The notes under the pieces: generated by a model | Told to the model about the DNA's origin: nothing | What the model saw: the letters and a program-made list of their open reading frames with translations, nothing else | Databases searched by the model: none | Program-made: the position numbers and the translations under genes | Source of the DNA: Siphonodentalium dalli | Taxonomy: Eukaryota > Mollusca > Scaphopoda > Gadilida > Siphonodentaliidae | NCBI GenBank assembly: GCA_032622095.1 | Contig: CP136068.1 | Span: 155,087,151 to 155,151,150, forward strand | Direction of reading: 5' to 3' | Length of the DNA: 64,000 bases | Shown here: positions 23,966 to 34,412 of the stretch, piece by piece | Layout of the letters: each line of letters opens with the position of its first letter | Position numbering within the stretch: position 1 is the stretch's first letter

Positions 23966-24201
23966 AAACCAAATACAATAGTACCCTATTTATTAAGTAG
24001 ATCGCCTAGTAACTGACAATTCTTTCAAATGAGTGACGTCACAGAAATTGATATCTACACGTTATCGAGTAAAGTAATTATACGGCATGTCGTAAAACCA
24101 TATTACACTGATTTGTGATGTCGTAAAATAATAAGTCCGTTTGTTATTGTCGTGAAATGATATTACTCGGTTTAACCCTTTACCCAACAGAACGGCCCTG
24201 T

Positions 24202-24270
24202 GCCAATACATTCTCTTATATATGCGAGTCGACCATAGGTCGCCTCGCATATATAAGAGAATGCATTGGC
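24202..24270. repeat. 69-bp palindrome, copy P4
   Basis: Reverse orientation relative to P1, preceded by CCCTG. Absent at the homologous place in MITE copy 1. Confidence 0.9.
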
Positions 24271-24402
24271 TTAACACATATTAAAAATGATAAAATTGTC
24301 AAAGAATGTAGAAAAATATTATAAAAATTGTTAAAAAATGTAAGAAAAAATTATAAAATTGTTAAAGAATGTAAGAAAAAATGGTAAAAAGTGTTTTTTT
24401 AG

Positions 24403-24471
24403 GCCAATGCATTCTCTGATATATGCGAGGCGACCTATGGTCGACTCGCATATATAAGAGAATGCATTGGT
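24403..24471. repeat. 69-bp palindrome, copy P5
   Basis: Same orientation as P1, followed by ACAGGGCATAACTG. One arm carries a CTGAT for CTTAT change. Confidence 0.9.
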
Positions 24472-24795
24472 ACAGGGCATAACTGTAACCATCACAATGT
24501 GGTCAATGAACCGGTTCCAATGATATCCATATTTGTATGGTGTTATTGAGACAAACGGAAGATATTTTAGGCTGTTGAAGCTTTATTTAGGCGTTTTTGG
24601 CCGTTTTGTTGGGTAAAGGGTTAATAAAACGTCGTAATAGAATTATAGATGCGATTATGTATCTCATGTACATCCAGTTTCTTGTGATAATTGTTTCAGC
24701 TAAAACTGTTTGATACTGAACGCAGCGGGTGAACTATACGGATAACTCATCTAGTTGTATATTTACTTCATTAAGGACCGGAATATATTTCGACC

Positions 24796-25338
24796 TTGGT
24801 GTATCATTTCTATAATGGGGTACTTTCCACTAAATTGGGTCATTTATGGGACTATCTCCTTTTATACTCAACGGAATTCAACAAACGTGCCCGTCGAAAT
24901 CCATCCGGTTTTACCCGATTTGACCTTGAATTGATCATTTTGAAGGTCAAGGTCTGGTCGGGGTCACGACTGGACCCGTCCAAAACAATCAATGGACAAA
25001 AGTAACCCCACGTATCAAATTTCGTCGAAATCCCATCAAAATTGGCGATTTGACCTTGAAGTTACCCGATTTCAAGGTCAAGGTCACGTCGCACGGGCAA
25101 ATGAATATGCTTATGAGACTCGCCATAAGAAAGTACTCCCACATACCAAGTTTCATCGAAATCCCGTGATATTCGGGAGTTTGACCTTGAAATGACCCGA
25201 TTTCAAGGTCAAGGTCACGTCGCACGGACAAATTAATATGCATTAAGTTTCATCGAAATCGGGTGGGCCGTTTTCGAGTTTATCGCGAACACACAGACAC
25301 ACAGACAGACACACAGATCTTCCAAAATATATAATAGA
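24796..25338 (-). mobile_element. Helitron-like 5' portion with TTGACCTTGA blocks
   Basis: On the minus strand it begins TCTATTATATATTTTGGAAG at 25338, then a TG/TCTG tract, then TCGATGAAACTT and repeated GTGACCTTGACCTTGAAATC blocks (three, about 90-100 bp apart). No 3' hairpin/CTAG end was found, so the element is truncated or its limit is uncertain. Left boundary is approximate. Confidence 0.5.
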
Positions 25339-25340
25339 CT

Positions 25341-26436
25341 AGAAGATGACCCGACTTTGTCCGGGCTTTGACCTTGAATTGACCATTTTGAATGTCAAGG
25401 CCAGGTGGGGTCCAACACCAACACCCGAAAAATAGTGGAAATCGGCCCAGCGGATACCGAGAAATCGGACCAGCGGATACCGAGATACCCTATGCATCAA
25501 ATTTCGTCCGTAAAAATCCGCCAGTTTAACCCGATTTGATTTCCACTCAAGTATATAAACGCGCCTCATATACACACGCTCATTAATTATCAAGTTTCAA
25601 CGTAAAGATAAATTACCATCGGTGCCCGAGATATCACCAAGACGTCTGAAACAGTAAAATGCATAGGCCGGTTAAGCGTTAACGTGATCTAACGTTATGA
25701 CCTCTAACGACGTCATAAAAGTTACGCATAGTTTTTATCCTGATGGGAGATAGTACCAGTTATTCTTGATAATTGAGGCAGATAACTAAAACGGATACAT
25801 ACGCATTATATATCGTTGGAAAGAGGAAACACGAAAGGTTCTCATAATGTCATTAATATGACTGTCATTTTATTATTCGCGCTGTTTCGAATCGATTTGT
25901 AAGCACCGAACTCAAATGAAAGTCCCATAACACAGCGTAAAAACAGATTTGACCTCGGCACGTGAAAAGTTGACATCGGATCTGAAAATTAATATGCCCA
26001 TGCCACCCCCTGGCCGAAAATACCCCCACATACCAAGTTTCATCGAAATCGGCTCGGCCGTTTTCGAGTTCATCGCGAACACACACACACACCCCCACAC
26101 ACACACACATACAGGTGTACCCAACAAAGCGAGGTACTTTCTTTAGAAATTGAAACAATACCGTCATAGCGAGGTACCGCGTTATTTCGTAAAATATCCA
26201 AATAAGGAGGGCACCTTTAACGAAATAACGGGAATTTTTGTAGCGCGTGCGTAGTAGCATTTCCGCCTAGTGCGGACGAAAAAATTTCAAAAATTTCACA
26301 AAATACAAATTTCCGTCCCCTTAAGAGAATTTTTTTTTGAAATAGTGAGGTACTTTTGGTTACTATATAATGTAAGGTAAACCAACGCACACACACAGAC
26401 ACACACACACACAGATCTTCCAAAATATATAATAGA
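25341..26436 (-). mobile_element. Non-autonomous Helitron, about 1.1 kb, both termini visible
   Basis: Read on the minus strand, the element starts TCTATTATATATTTTGGAAG (26436 downward) and ends with the hairpin CCCGGACAAAGTCGGG, then TCATCT and TCTAGT at 25340. TC start, 3' hairpin and CTAG end fit the Helitron pattern. No Rep/helicase coding sequence is present. It contains CA/TG tracts and the TCGATGAAACTTGG phrase. Its 3' end abuts the start of the next element, a head-to-tail arrangement. Confidence 0.6.
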
Positions 26437-26697
26437 TACCCGAAGAGCATACTAAGATAATGAGCACTTTCTTTGAAAGAAACCAAAACATAAACGTTAT
26501 GAAAGCGATATATTTCATTAAGATGCATTCAAACTGGTATCGCGTTTCCTAGTCGGCAAGTTAAATTACACCTTTTCAAACTATTTAGTATATGTGATAA
26601 AACCAACCACTTTATGTTAGGGAAAATGTGGGTCGCTGAGAAGAACTGTTTTCAATGTTTATCTTAAAGATTCCCTGTCCGATTTACACCATAAACT

Positions 26698-28340
26698 ATG
26701 ACCAAAACATGGACGGTCTCTATTATCTACTGCTTTGGTGACAAAACATGGACGCTCTTTATTATCAACTGCTTTGGTGACAAAACATGGACGTTCTTTA
26801 TTATCTACTGCTTTGGTGACAAAACATGGACGCTCTTTATTATCTACTGCTTTCGTGACAAAACATGGACGTTCTTTATTATCTACTGCTTTGGGGACAA
26901 AACATGGACGTTCTTTATTATCTACTGCTTTGGGGACAAAACATGGACGCTCTTTATTACTGCTTTGGGGGCAAAAGCATGGACTGTCTTTATTATCTAC
27001 TGCTTTGGTGACAAAACATGGACGCTCTTTATTATCTACTGCTTTGGTGACAAAACATGGACGCTCTTTATTATCTACTGCTTTGGGGGCAAAAGCATGG
27101 ACTGTCTTTATTATCTACTGCTTTGGTGACAAAACATGGACGCTCTTTATTATCTACTGCTTTGGGGACAAAACATGGACGCTCTTTATTATCTACTGCT
27201 TTGGGGGCAAAAGCATGGACTGTCTTTATTATCTACTGCTTTGGTGACAAAACATGGACGCTCTTTATGATCTACTGCTTTGGGGACAAACACATGGATG
27301 CTCTTTCTTATCTACTGCTTTGGGGACAAAACATGGAAGCTCTTTATTATCTACTGCTTTGTGGGCAAAAGCACGGACTGTCTTTATTATCTACTGCTTT
27401 GGTGACAAAACATGGACGCTCTTTATTATCTACTGCTTTGGTGACAAAACATGGACGCTCTTTATTATCTACTGCTTTGGGGGCAAAAGCATGGACTGTC
27501 TTTATTATCTACTGCTTTGGTGACAAAACATGGACGCTCTTTATTATCTACTGCTTTGGTGACAAAACATGGACGCTCTTTATTATCTACTTCTTTGGTG
27601 ACAAAACATGGACGGTCTTTATTATCTACTTCTTTGGGGGCAAAACATGGACGCTCTTTATTATCTACCTCTTTGGGGGCAAAACACGTCGATGCTTTTT
27701 GTTTTGTTATCTACTGCTTTGGGGACAAAACATGGACACTCTTTGTTATCTACTGCTTTGGGGGCAAACATGAACGCTCTTTATTATTTACTTCTTTTGG
27801 GGCAAAACATGGACGCTCTTTATTATCTACTGCTTTGGGGCCAAAACATTGTCGCTCTTTATTACCTACTGCTTTGTGGGCAAAAATATGGACGGTCTTT
27901 ATTATCTCCTGCTTTGTGGGCAAAAACATGGACGCTCTTTATTACCTACTGCTTTGGGGCAAAAACATGGACGCTCTTTATTATCTACTGCTTTGGGGAC
28001 AAAACATGGACACTCTTTGTTATCTACTGCTTTGGGGGCAAACACGAACGCTCTTTATTATTTACTTCTTTTGGGACAAAACATGGACGCTCTTTATTAT
28101 CTACTGCTGTGTGGCCAAAACATGGACGGTCTTTATTATCTACTTCTTTGGTGACAAAACACGGACGCTCTTTATTATCTACTACTTTGGGGGAAACACG
28201 TCGATGCTCTTTGTTATATACTGCTTTGGGGACAAAACATGGGCGCTCTTTATTATCTACTGCTTTGTGGGAAAAACATGGACGCTCTTTATTTTCTACT
28301 GCTTTGGGGGCAAAAACATGGACGCTCTTTATTACAATCA
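26698..28340. repeat. Minisatellite array 2, 39/40-bp unit, about 42 copies
   Basis: Same unit as array 1, with GGTGACAAAACATGGACGCT the commonest junction. A recurrent block of GGGGGCAAAAGCATGGACTG followed by two to three GGTGACAAAACATGGACGCT units marks higher-order repeats (near 26970, 27080, 27205, 27480). The right end runs directly into ACAATCAACCGATCGAGGAC, the start of the intron block shared with the EGF exons. Judged non-coding despite long open frames on both strands. Confidence 0.95.
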
Positions 28341-29400
28341 ACCGATCGAGGACAAAACAAGGCTTATGTTGTGAATAAAATATAATAATAAAAAATATAT
28401 TAGCTGTAGCTTGTCAACACCACGTATTTAAGTCATCTGATATAAACATTGTTACATTGTCTTATACTGTATATATGTCTTTGATGTGGTGGGGTCTAGT
28501 GTGCGATAAGTTTATTCGGGCGACGGCACGATTAACGACGTAGTTGTGCGATAACTTGCATTACATTTGAGAAATAAGCATTTTAAATGATGAGCCCACT
28601 TGAAAATATTAGCTGTGCCGTTGTGCGATACATGTTATGCCATTTTTGTTTGAAAAATAAGCAATTTAAATTAGGCACACACATATGGGCCTATAAAATG
28701 CAGGAGATAAGCACATTGTTCCAGCTTTGAAATGAGTAGAGGGGAACTCCACCGGTCTAAAGTCTAAAAACGGGCACTGATCTGTTGAACCCCCGCATTA
28801 TGCATTCTTTGTGGTGACATATAATATGGTATTCTGTCAGTTCAGTCCATTGTAAAAAAAAGAGTATCCTATTTTAATTTCGTTTGTCGAGAATGGATTT
28901 CATCCGTTATAATTCCATGAACTGGAGCTTACGAAATTTTCGTCCTCTTTTTTTTTTTAGACACGGACGAGTGTTTGTCGACTCCTTGTCAAAATGGCGG
29001 TACATGCAGTGACACCATCAATGGATATACGTGCGCCTGTGCAGCCGGATTTCAAGGGGTACATTGCGATACAGGTATAGTACATAGCGTTGCCTCAAGC
29101 TTAAGATTAATTCTCGATTCTAGACCAAATTTTACGAAACGCGTTCGTCTTTTATTCAGATTCTTCTGTAAAAGCTAACACATTTCCCATGAGAAACGCC
29201 GCACGAAAGACACTGTTTTGTTTTATATTGAATTCTTTTGTGCATTTCACATATAGTTTCAACTTCTTCAGAAGGACATTATTTGTGAAGTTTTCAATAA
29301 CAAAGTGGCGTTGTTTTTTATTTTTAAGTCTAGAGCATGTCGCATTTAGGTTCCAATTTGTTTTCAGTTAAAACGTATACCGGTTTTCAAGCATGTCAGA
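28336..29400. repeat. Segmental duplication, type-A EGF block, copy 1
   Basis: The intron stretch from CGAGGACAAAACAAGGCTTA, through CTGTATATATGTCTTTGATG and GTAGTTGTGCGATAA, to the type-A EGF exon and its 3' flank is repeated at about 30728-34600. The second copy is split by a LINE. Partial copies of the left part also occur at about 29975-30235 and 34830-35110. Confidence 0.85.
28961..29074 (+). CDS. EGF exon 2 (calcium-binding EGF, type A)
   Basis: 38 codons, phase 1-1, T-rich acceptor ending TTTTAG, donor ACAG|GTATAG. It reads (D)[33 protein letters not shown] and HCDTG. All six cysteines, calcium-binding DTDEC, the O-glucose site CLSTPC, the O-fucose site CQNGGTC and the hydroxylation pattern are present. 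Its upstream intron (CCTATTTTAATTTCGTTTGT...CGTCCTCTTT) is shared with EGF exons 5, 6 and 8, defining type A. Confidence 0.92.
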
Positions 29401-29572
29401 ATTACTTCTTATTAAGATTTTAGAGTATCATTTAACACCTTTGAAATGAGAAGTTCCACCCCAAAAAAATGACACCAACTTGCACAAATACTCCATGGAA
29501 TGCAAGTAAAGAAACATCCATTACGAAAATAAGTTCACGGTTTAATGGAACTTACGGCTTCTATTTTTCTAG

Positions 29573-29686
29573 ACACAGACGAGTGTGCATCGACTCCCTG
29601 TCAAAATAGCGGCACATGCAGTGACGTCATTAACGGATATACATGTGCCTGCGCAGCCGGCTTTCAAGGGGTACATTGTGAAACAG
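29573..29686 (+). CDS. EGF exon 3 (calcium-binding EGF, type B)
   Basis: 38 codons, phase 1-1, TTTTTCTAG acceptor, CAG|GTAAAG donor. It reads (D)[33 protein letters not shown] and HCETG. It keeps the six cysteines and the O-glucose, O-fucose and hydroxylation motifs; Ser replaces the first Gly of the usual NGG. It differs from EGF exon 4 at only about six of 114 bases. Confidence 0.92.
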
Positions 29687-30175
29687 GTAAAGTACCTACA
29701 TTATCCTCAATTTAAATTAACCCACTCTGAACAAAAACTTTATAGGTTCACTCTGATTTAACACAAACTTTTCAGAAGTTCCTTAGCCAATGTTCCGCTT
29801 ACTGCAGCTGACAAACAAACCAAATAACCGTGCGGTCGCCAGAATATATAGTTGGTCTGGTGTGCCTTGTAACCGTGGGGTCGTCCGAATATATAGGGGT
29901 CTGGTGTGCCCTGTAAATGTCCGACCAGATATTTTGGCCAAAAGTGTACTTTTCCTATGCCAGTAACCTTTGATACAATCATCCGATCGAGGGAAAAACA
30001 AGGCTTATTTTGTGAATAAATTAACTACAGCTTGACAACACCATGTATTTAGGTCATCTGATATAAACATAAATACTTTGTCTTATAAGTTATGCTGTAT
30101 ATATGTCTTTGATGTGGTGGGGTCTATTGTGCCAAGCAACGAAATGATCACAAAAGCTAATAATTAGGAACTTTC

Positions 30176-30235
30176 TTAATTATCTACTGCTTTGGGCGAG
30201 GACAAAACATGAACGCTTTTTGTTATCTACTGTAT
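30176..30235. repeat. Minisatellite seed, about 1.5 units, in intron
   Basis: TTATCTACTGCTTTGGGCGA followed by GGACAAAACATGAACGCTTT and TTGTTATCTACTG. This is the array unit at low copy inside the type-B block. Confidence 0.85.
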
Positions 30236-30376
30236 GCTTTATATCGTGACCTCCGAAGTTCTACCCAAAAAAATGACACCAACTTGCACACATATTCCAT
30301 GGAATGCAAGTAAAGCAACGTCCATTACGAAACTAAGTTTCCGGTTTTATGGAACTGGCGGCTCCTATTTTTGTAG

Positions 30377-30490
30377 ACACAGACGAGTGTGCGTCGACTC
30401 CCTGTCAAAATGGCGGCACATGCAGTGACGCCATTAACGGATATACGTGTGCCTGCGCAGCCGGGTTTCAAGGGTTACATTGTGAAACAG
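30377..30490 (+). CDS. EGF exon 4 (calcium-binding EGF, type B)
   Basis: 38 codons, phase 1-1, TTTTTGTAG acceptor, CAG|GTAAAG donor. It reads (D)[33 protein letters not shown] and HCETG. All six cysteines plus O-glucose, O-fucose and hydroxylation motifs are intact. It arose from the same 804-bp tandem duplication as EGF exon 3. Confidence 0.92.
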
Positions 30491-30944
30491 GTAAAGTAGC
30501 TACATTATCCTCAATTTAAATTAACCCACTGTGAAGAAAGGTTTATATGTCCAATCAGATGTAATGCAATTTGTTCAGAAATTCCTACGCCAATGTTCCT
30601 TTACTATTGGCAAACAGACCAAATAACCGTGTAGTCGCCCGAATATATAGGGGTCTGGTGTGCCCTGTTAATATCCAACCATATATTTTGGCCAAAATTT
30701 AACTTTTCCGATACCTGTAACCTTTGATACAATCAACCGACCGAGGACAAAACAAGGCTTACATTGTGAATAAAATATAATAGTAACAACTATATTAACT
30801 ACAGCTTGACAACACCATGTATTTAGGTCAACTGATATAAAAACAGTTACCTTGTCTTGTACTGTATATATGTCTTTGATGTGGTGGGGTCTATTGTGCC
30901 AGGGAGCGAAATTATCACAAAGGCTAATAATTAGGAACTTTCTT

Positions 30945-31008
30945 AATTATCTACTGCTTTGCGCGGGGACAAAACATGAACGCTTTTTGTTATCTACTGC
31001 TTTATATC
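30945..31008. repeat. Minisatellite seed, about 1.5 units, in intron
   Basis: AATTATCTACTGCTTTGCGC then GGGGACAAAACATGAACGC and TTATCTACTGCTTTATATCG. Homologous to the seed at 30176. Confidence 0.85.
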
Positions 31009-31456
31009 GTGACCACCGGCAGTCATTTTAAAGATCGGATGTATCCTGCTGAATTAATTACGTAGTTGTGTGATAACTTGCATGACATTTGAGAACTAAA
31101 CATTTTAAATGAAGCGCCCATTTGACACTTTCAGCGACGTAGTTGTGCGATAACATCCATGCCATTAGTTTTAGAAATTAGCATTTTAAATTAGGAAACC
31201 ACTAATGTGTTGGCACTATTAACGCCGTAGTTGTGCGATAAATTGCATTACATTTTAAATGATGAGCCCACTCGACACTATTAGTGGCGCAGTTGTGCGA
31301 TAAATTTTATGCCAATTTTGTTTTATAAATAAGCATTTTAAATAAGGCACACAAATATGGGCCTATAACAATCAGGAGATAAGCACATTCTTCCAGCTTT
31401 GTAATTGGTAGAGGAGAACTCCACCGGTCTAAAGTCTAAAAACGGGCACTGATCTG

Positions 31457-34096
31457 TGATTGATTGATTGTTTATTTGTATAATATTTACAAGCTTATGG
31501 CAATGGTGTTAATAAACAAACAAAAATGATACTATACAGGAGCGACATGGCCCAGATGGGCCGTCTTCTTGTCGTCCCTACGTATACAAACATGAAGTGG
31601 CAACTAATGAAGTGAAATGATAATGAAAAGGATAGAATGTAGTTCATAATAGACAAATAAAGTATCCAAACCACTTATGGGATGCATCTACAAGTATATG
31701 TGTTAATACATATGTATTGGTTGTATTCATGGGCTTGCTTATAATAAATATGTCAATAATGACGGGTGGTATGGCCGGGGCTGTTTCGATTCTTTACTGG
31801 TTAAGAAAACAATGGCTTCCGATTATCAAATACATTGAAAGATCGTTGTTGCCGAAGCAGGTGTTTGTTTCAGATTATCGAGGAGTTAATATATCGATAT
31901 GTAGGAAGCAATTTCTCGTTTCTTCCCACCAAAATGTTAAGGTGAACATACCAGACTGCATTACAATGACTACAATGATGGGAGGATTAAGGGTCGTCAA
32001 TGCTATATTAAGCCACATTACAGTCTTGACAAAATGAGTTGTTGCATTTAACTTTTGTCGCATATTATTTATTTTTTAATTCTTTTTTATATATATTTCG
32101 AAATCTGATATTTTTGAGATTTTTATCCAATGAGTTCCATGTGCACGGAAACGCGTGTTTTGGGTAATATAGAAGTAAAAGTCGTTCTCGGGGTTAATGC
32201 TTTCAAATTTCCAGCTTGTCGAGTAATAGCCGTTGTATATTCAAACGAATTATCAAATGATTTCGGAAGATTTCCTTTTGTCCAATCAAACAAATTGGCA
32301 ACCCATATATGAGATGACTGTGGATTAGAGAAAAGTATAAGGTTTTCAAATAGTTTTTGGGAAGTATACGTTTAACCTTATTGATGCAGTACATTGCATT
32401 TGATATCCCTGTTTTTATCATTGATATGTGATATTTGAAGGTGAGATTTTCATCAATATTAATTCCGAGGAATTTCATACATTGTTCCGGTCTAACGTTT
32501 CCAATTCGTGTTAGTGGCTCGTTGTTCAGTTTTATTTTAAGAATATTCCATTTAAAGTCATTATTAGTTGGGTGTAGTAACATGTACCTACTTTTTGTTA
32601 TATTAATAACCAATGTATTGCTACAACACCAATTGTGAACTTTTTTCAATTCTGAATTAAATTGTTTTTCAATTTGGCGGTGGTCATTTCCAGATATATG
32701 GAGGGTTGTGTCGTCTGCAAATGAAAGTATATTCAAACACGTGCTTTCGGGCATATCGGTGACGTATATCAGAAAAGGTAGCGGTCCTAAAATATATCCT
32801 TGAGGCACCCCACAGCTAATATTGAGCATATTTGATTTTTCATGTTCGATTTCAACATATTGCTGTCTTCCCTTTAAGTAACCCATGAACTATTTCTTGG
32901 TTATGCCCCTAATACCATAATTGTCAAGCTTTTGGAGGAGCATGTCATGACTGATTGTGTCAAATGCCTTCGAAAGGTCATTAAAGATTGCTAATGTAGA
33001 GTCTCGTGTCTTTTTGTCGTTATTCTCGGCAATATGATGTAATACATGAAGTAATGGGTGGGTTGTTGAGTGGTTTGCTCTAAATCCAAATTGGTTTTCG
33101 TGGAGGATATCAAATTTTTTTAAGAACGAGTTTAAACGTTTATGCATAAGGTTTTCCATAATTTTAGAGAAAGCAGGAAGAATACTGATTGGTCAATAAT
33201 TTTCAATATTTTCACGGGCCCTATTTTTGTATATTGGTACTACTCTGGAGATTTTCATTTTTTTAGGAACGACACCTTTTTTGAAAGATAAATTTATTAT
33301 GTATGAAAGCGCGTTTGCTGTTTCATTTATAGTACTTCCCATTAGCTTCATTGATATATTAGAAAAGTCTACACAACTTTTATTGGACATTTTGGTGCAT
33401 GTATCTACAATCTCCGACAATGATGTTTCTGAAAGGAAGAAGTTCTTTTGGGTTTTTTTCAGACATATAATCAAGAGGTTGTATATCCTGAATTTTCTCC
33501 ACTTTATCAGCTGTTTTCTGACCTATTTTTTGCGAAATATTCGTTAAATGATTGCGCAATAGTTGCCGGATCTGAGATTGTTCTGTTTCAAAATTTTAGA
33601 TTTTTTGGAAGACTATGTGATAATTTAAGAGCATCTTTTAATATTGAATTGAGTTATAGTACTGGTTTTTGCTCTTCATTTTCAGTTGGTTGAATATTTT
33701 ACAATATGCTTTATATTTATCTATCTTGATTGTCGATGGCTGTGCTAGTTTTTTTAATGAATAGCTTACTTCTATTCAATGATGATTGCAATAAACCGTT
33801 TGTAATCCATGGTTCCATTTTGATATATTTTTTCCTTTGTTCGGTGTATCTGAGAGGAAAGGCTTGCTCATATGCTGATATATATTGTCCTATAAATTTC
33901 TCATAAGCTTGTTCTGCTGAATTGCAGCCGAAAATTTAGTCGAACGATAGACTGCCTATATAGGATTTCTTTAAATGAATTTAGATTTTTTCATTAATTA
34001 TTTGAATAGGTTCTGGGAATTGTTGTGCTGAGTTGATATAATTTTAATGTAATTCATTTTCAATGTATTACGTTGCAAAATGATCAGAGACATCTT
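31457..34096 (-). mobile_element. 5'-truncated non-LTR retrotransposon (LINE), about 2.64 kb
   Basis: Limits come from comparison with the uninterrupted duplicate at 28784/28785. On the minus strand the element starts in the linker between endonuclease and reverse transcriptase (a stretch reading AYEQAFPLRYTEQRKKYI then PWITNGLLQSS), contains most of the RT domain, and ends with AATAAACAATCAATCAATCA. No endonuclease domain is present, as expected for 5' truncation. The RT motifs fit the CR1/Jockey-like (APE-type) group, but the clade is not certain. A clear target-site duplication was not seen. Confidence 0.88.
32203..33474 (-). pseudogene. LINE reverse transcriptase, broken
   Basis: Minus-strand RT domain. 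In order: FFLSETSLSEIVD (33.43 kb), KISRVVPIYKN, NY[stop]PISILPAFSKIMEN, NQFGFRANHSTTHPLL, FNDLSKAFDTISHDML, GIRGITKK[stop]F, CGVPQGYILGPLPFLIYV, the catalytic SFADDTTLHI, NTLVINITKS and KFLGINIDENLTFKYHI. Two in-frame stops are at 33193-33195 (TGA at the Arg of NYRPIS) and 32890-32892 (TAG at a conserved Trp). Upstream, the frame shifts between FNEYFAK-like and KNFFL-like stretches. The reading frame is otherwise continuous, so decay is moderate. Open frames on the opposite strand here are shadows. Confidence 0.9.
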
Positions 34097-34298
34097 TTGA
34101 ACCCCCGCATTATGCATAATTTGTGGTGGCATATAACATGGTAGCCTGTAAGTTCAGTCCATTGTAAAGGATTTCCACATGAAAAAATTTAAACAAAACA
34201 AGAGTATCCTATTTTAATTTCTTTTGTCGAGAATGGATTTCATCCGTTATAATTCCATTAACTTGAGCTTACGAAATTTTCGTCCTCTTTTTATATAG

Positions 34299-34412
34299 AC
34301 ACGGATGAGTGTTTGTCGACTCCCTGTCAAAATGGCGGCACATGCAGTGACACCATCAATGGATATACGTGCGCCTGCGCAGCCGGATTTCAAGGGGTAT
34401 ATTGTGAGACAG
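34299..34412 (+). CDS. EGF exon 5 (calcium-binding EGF, type A)
   Basis: 38 codons, phase 1-1, TATATAG acceptor, ACAG|GTATAG donor. It reads (D)[33 protein letters not shown] and YCETG. It is almost identical to EGF exon 2, its partner in the type-A segmental duplication. All glycosylation and calcium-binding motifs are kept; Tyr replaces His before the last cysteine. Confidence 0.92.

Larger units (their letters stand above)
24176..24620. mobile_element. piggyBac-like MITE, copy 2, with two palindromes
   Basis: Ends are CCCTTTACCCAACAG and TTGGGTAAAGGG, flanked by TTAA at 24172-24175 and 24621-24624. It has the same body as copy 1, with an extra 69-bp palindrome near the left end and a duplicated AT-rich segment around GATAAAATTGTCAAAGAATG. 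Confidence 0.82.
29450..30254. repeat. Segmental duplication, type-B EGF block, copy 1 (~804 bp)
   Basis: From GAAGTTCCACCCCAAAAAAA through EGF exon 3 and its 3' intron to a short minisatellite seed. It repeats directly as 30255-31017 with a period of 804 bp. Confidence 0.88.
30255..31017. repeat. Segmental duplication, type-B EGF block, copy 2
   Basis: Direct tandem copy of 29450-30254, including EGF exon 4 and a minisatellite seed. Confidence 0.88.

Noticed and set aside
26698-28378. Open frames of 94-307 codons, and a minus-strand 105-codon frame, in the second minisatellite
   Set aside because: Same repeat artefact as array 1.
31717-32063. 106-codon plus-strand and 62-codon minus-strand frames
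   Set aside because: They lie in the 3' part of the LINE, on or opposite to its untranslated region, and show no domain.
33227-33693. Plus-strand frames of 106 and 81 codons
   Set aside because: Antisense shadows of the LINE reverse transcriptase and linker.
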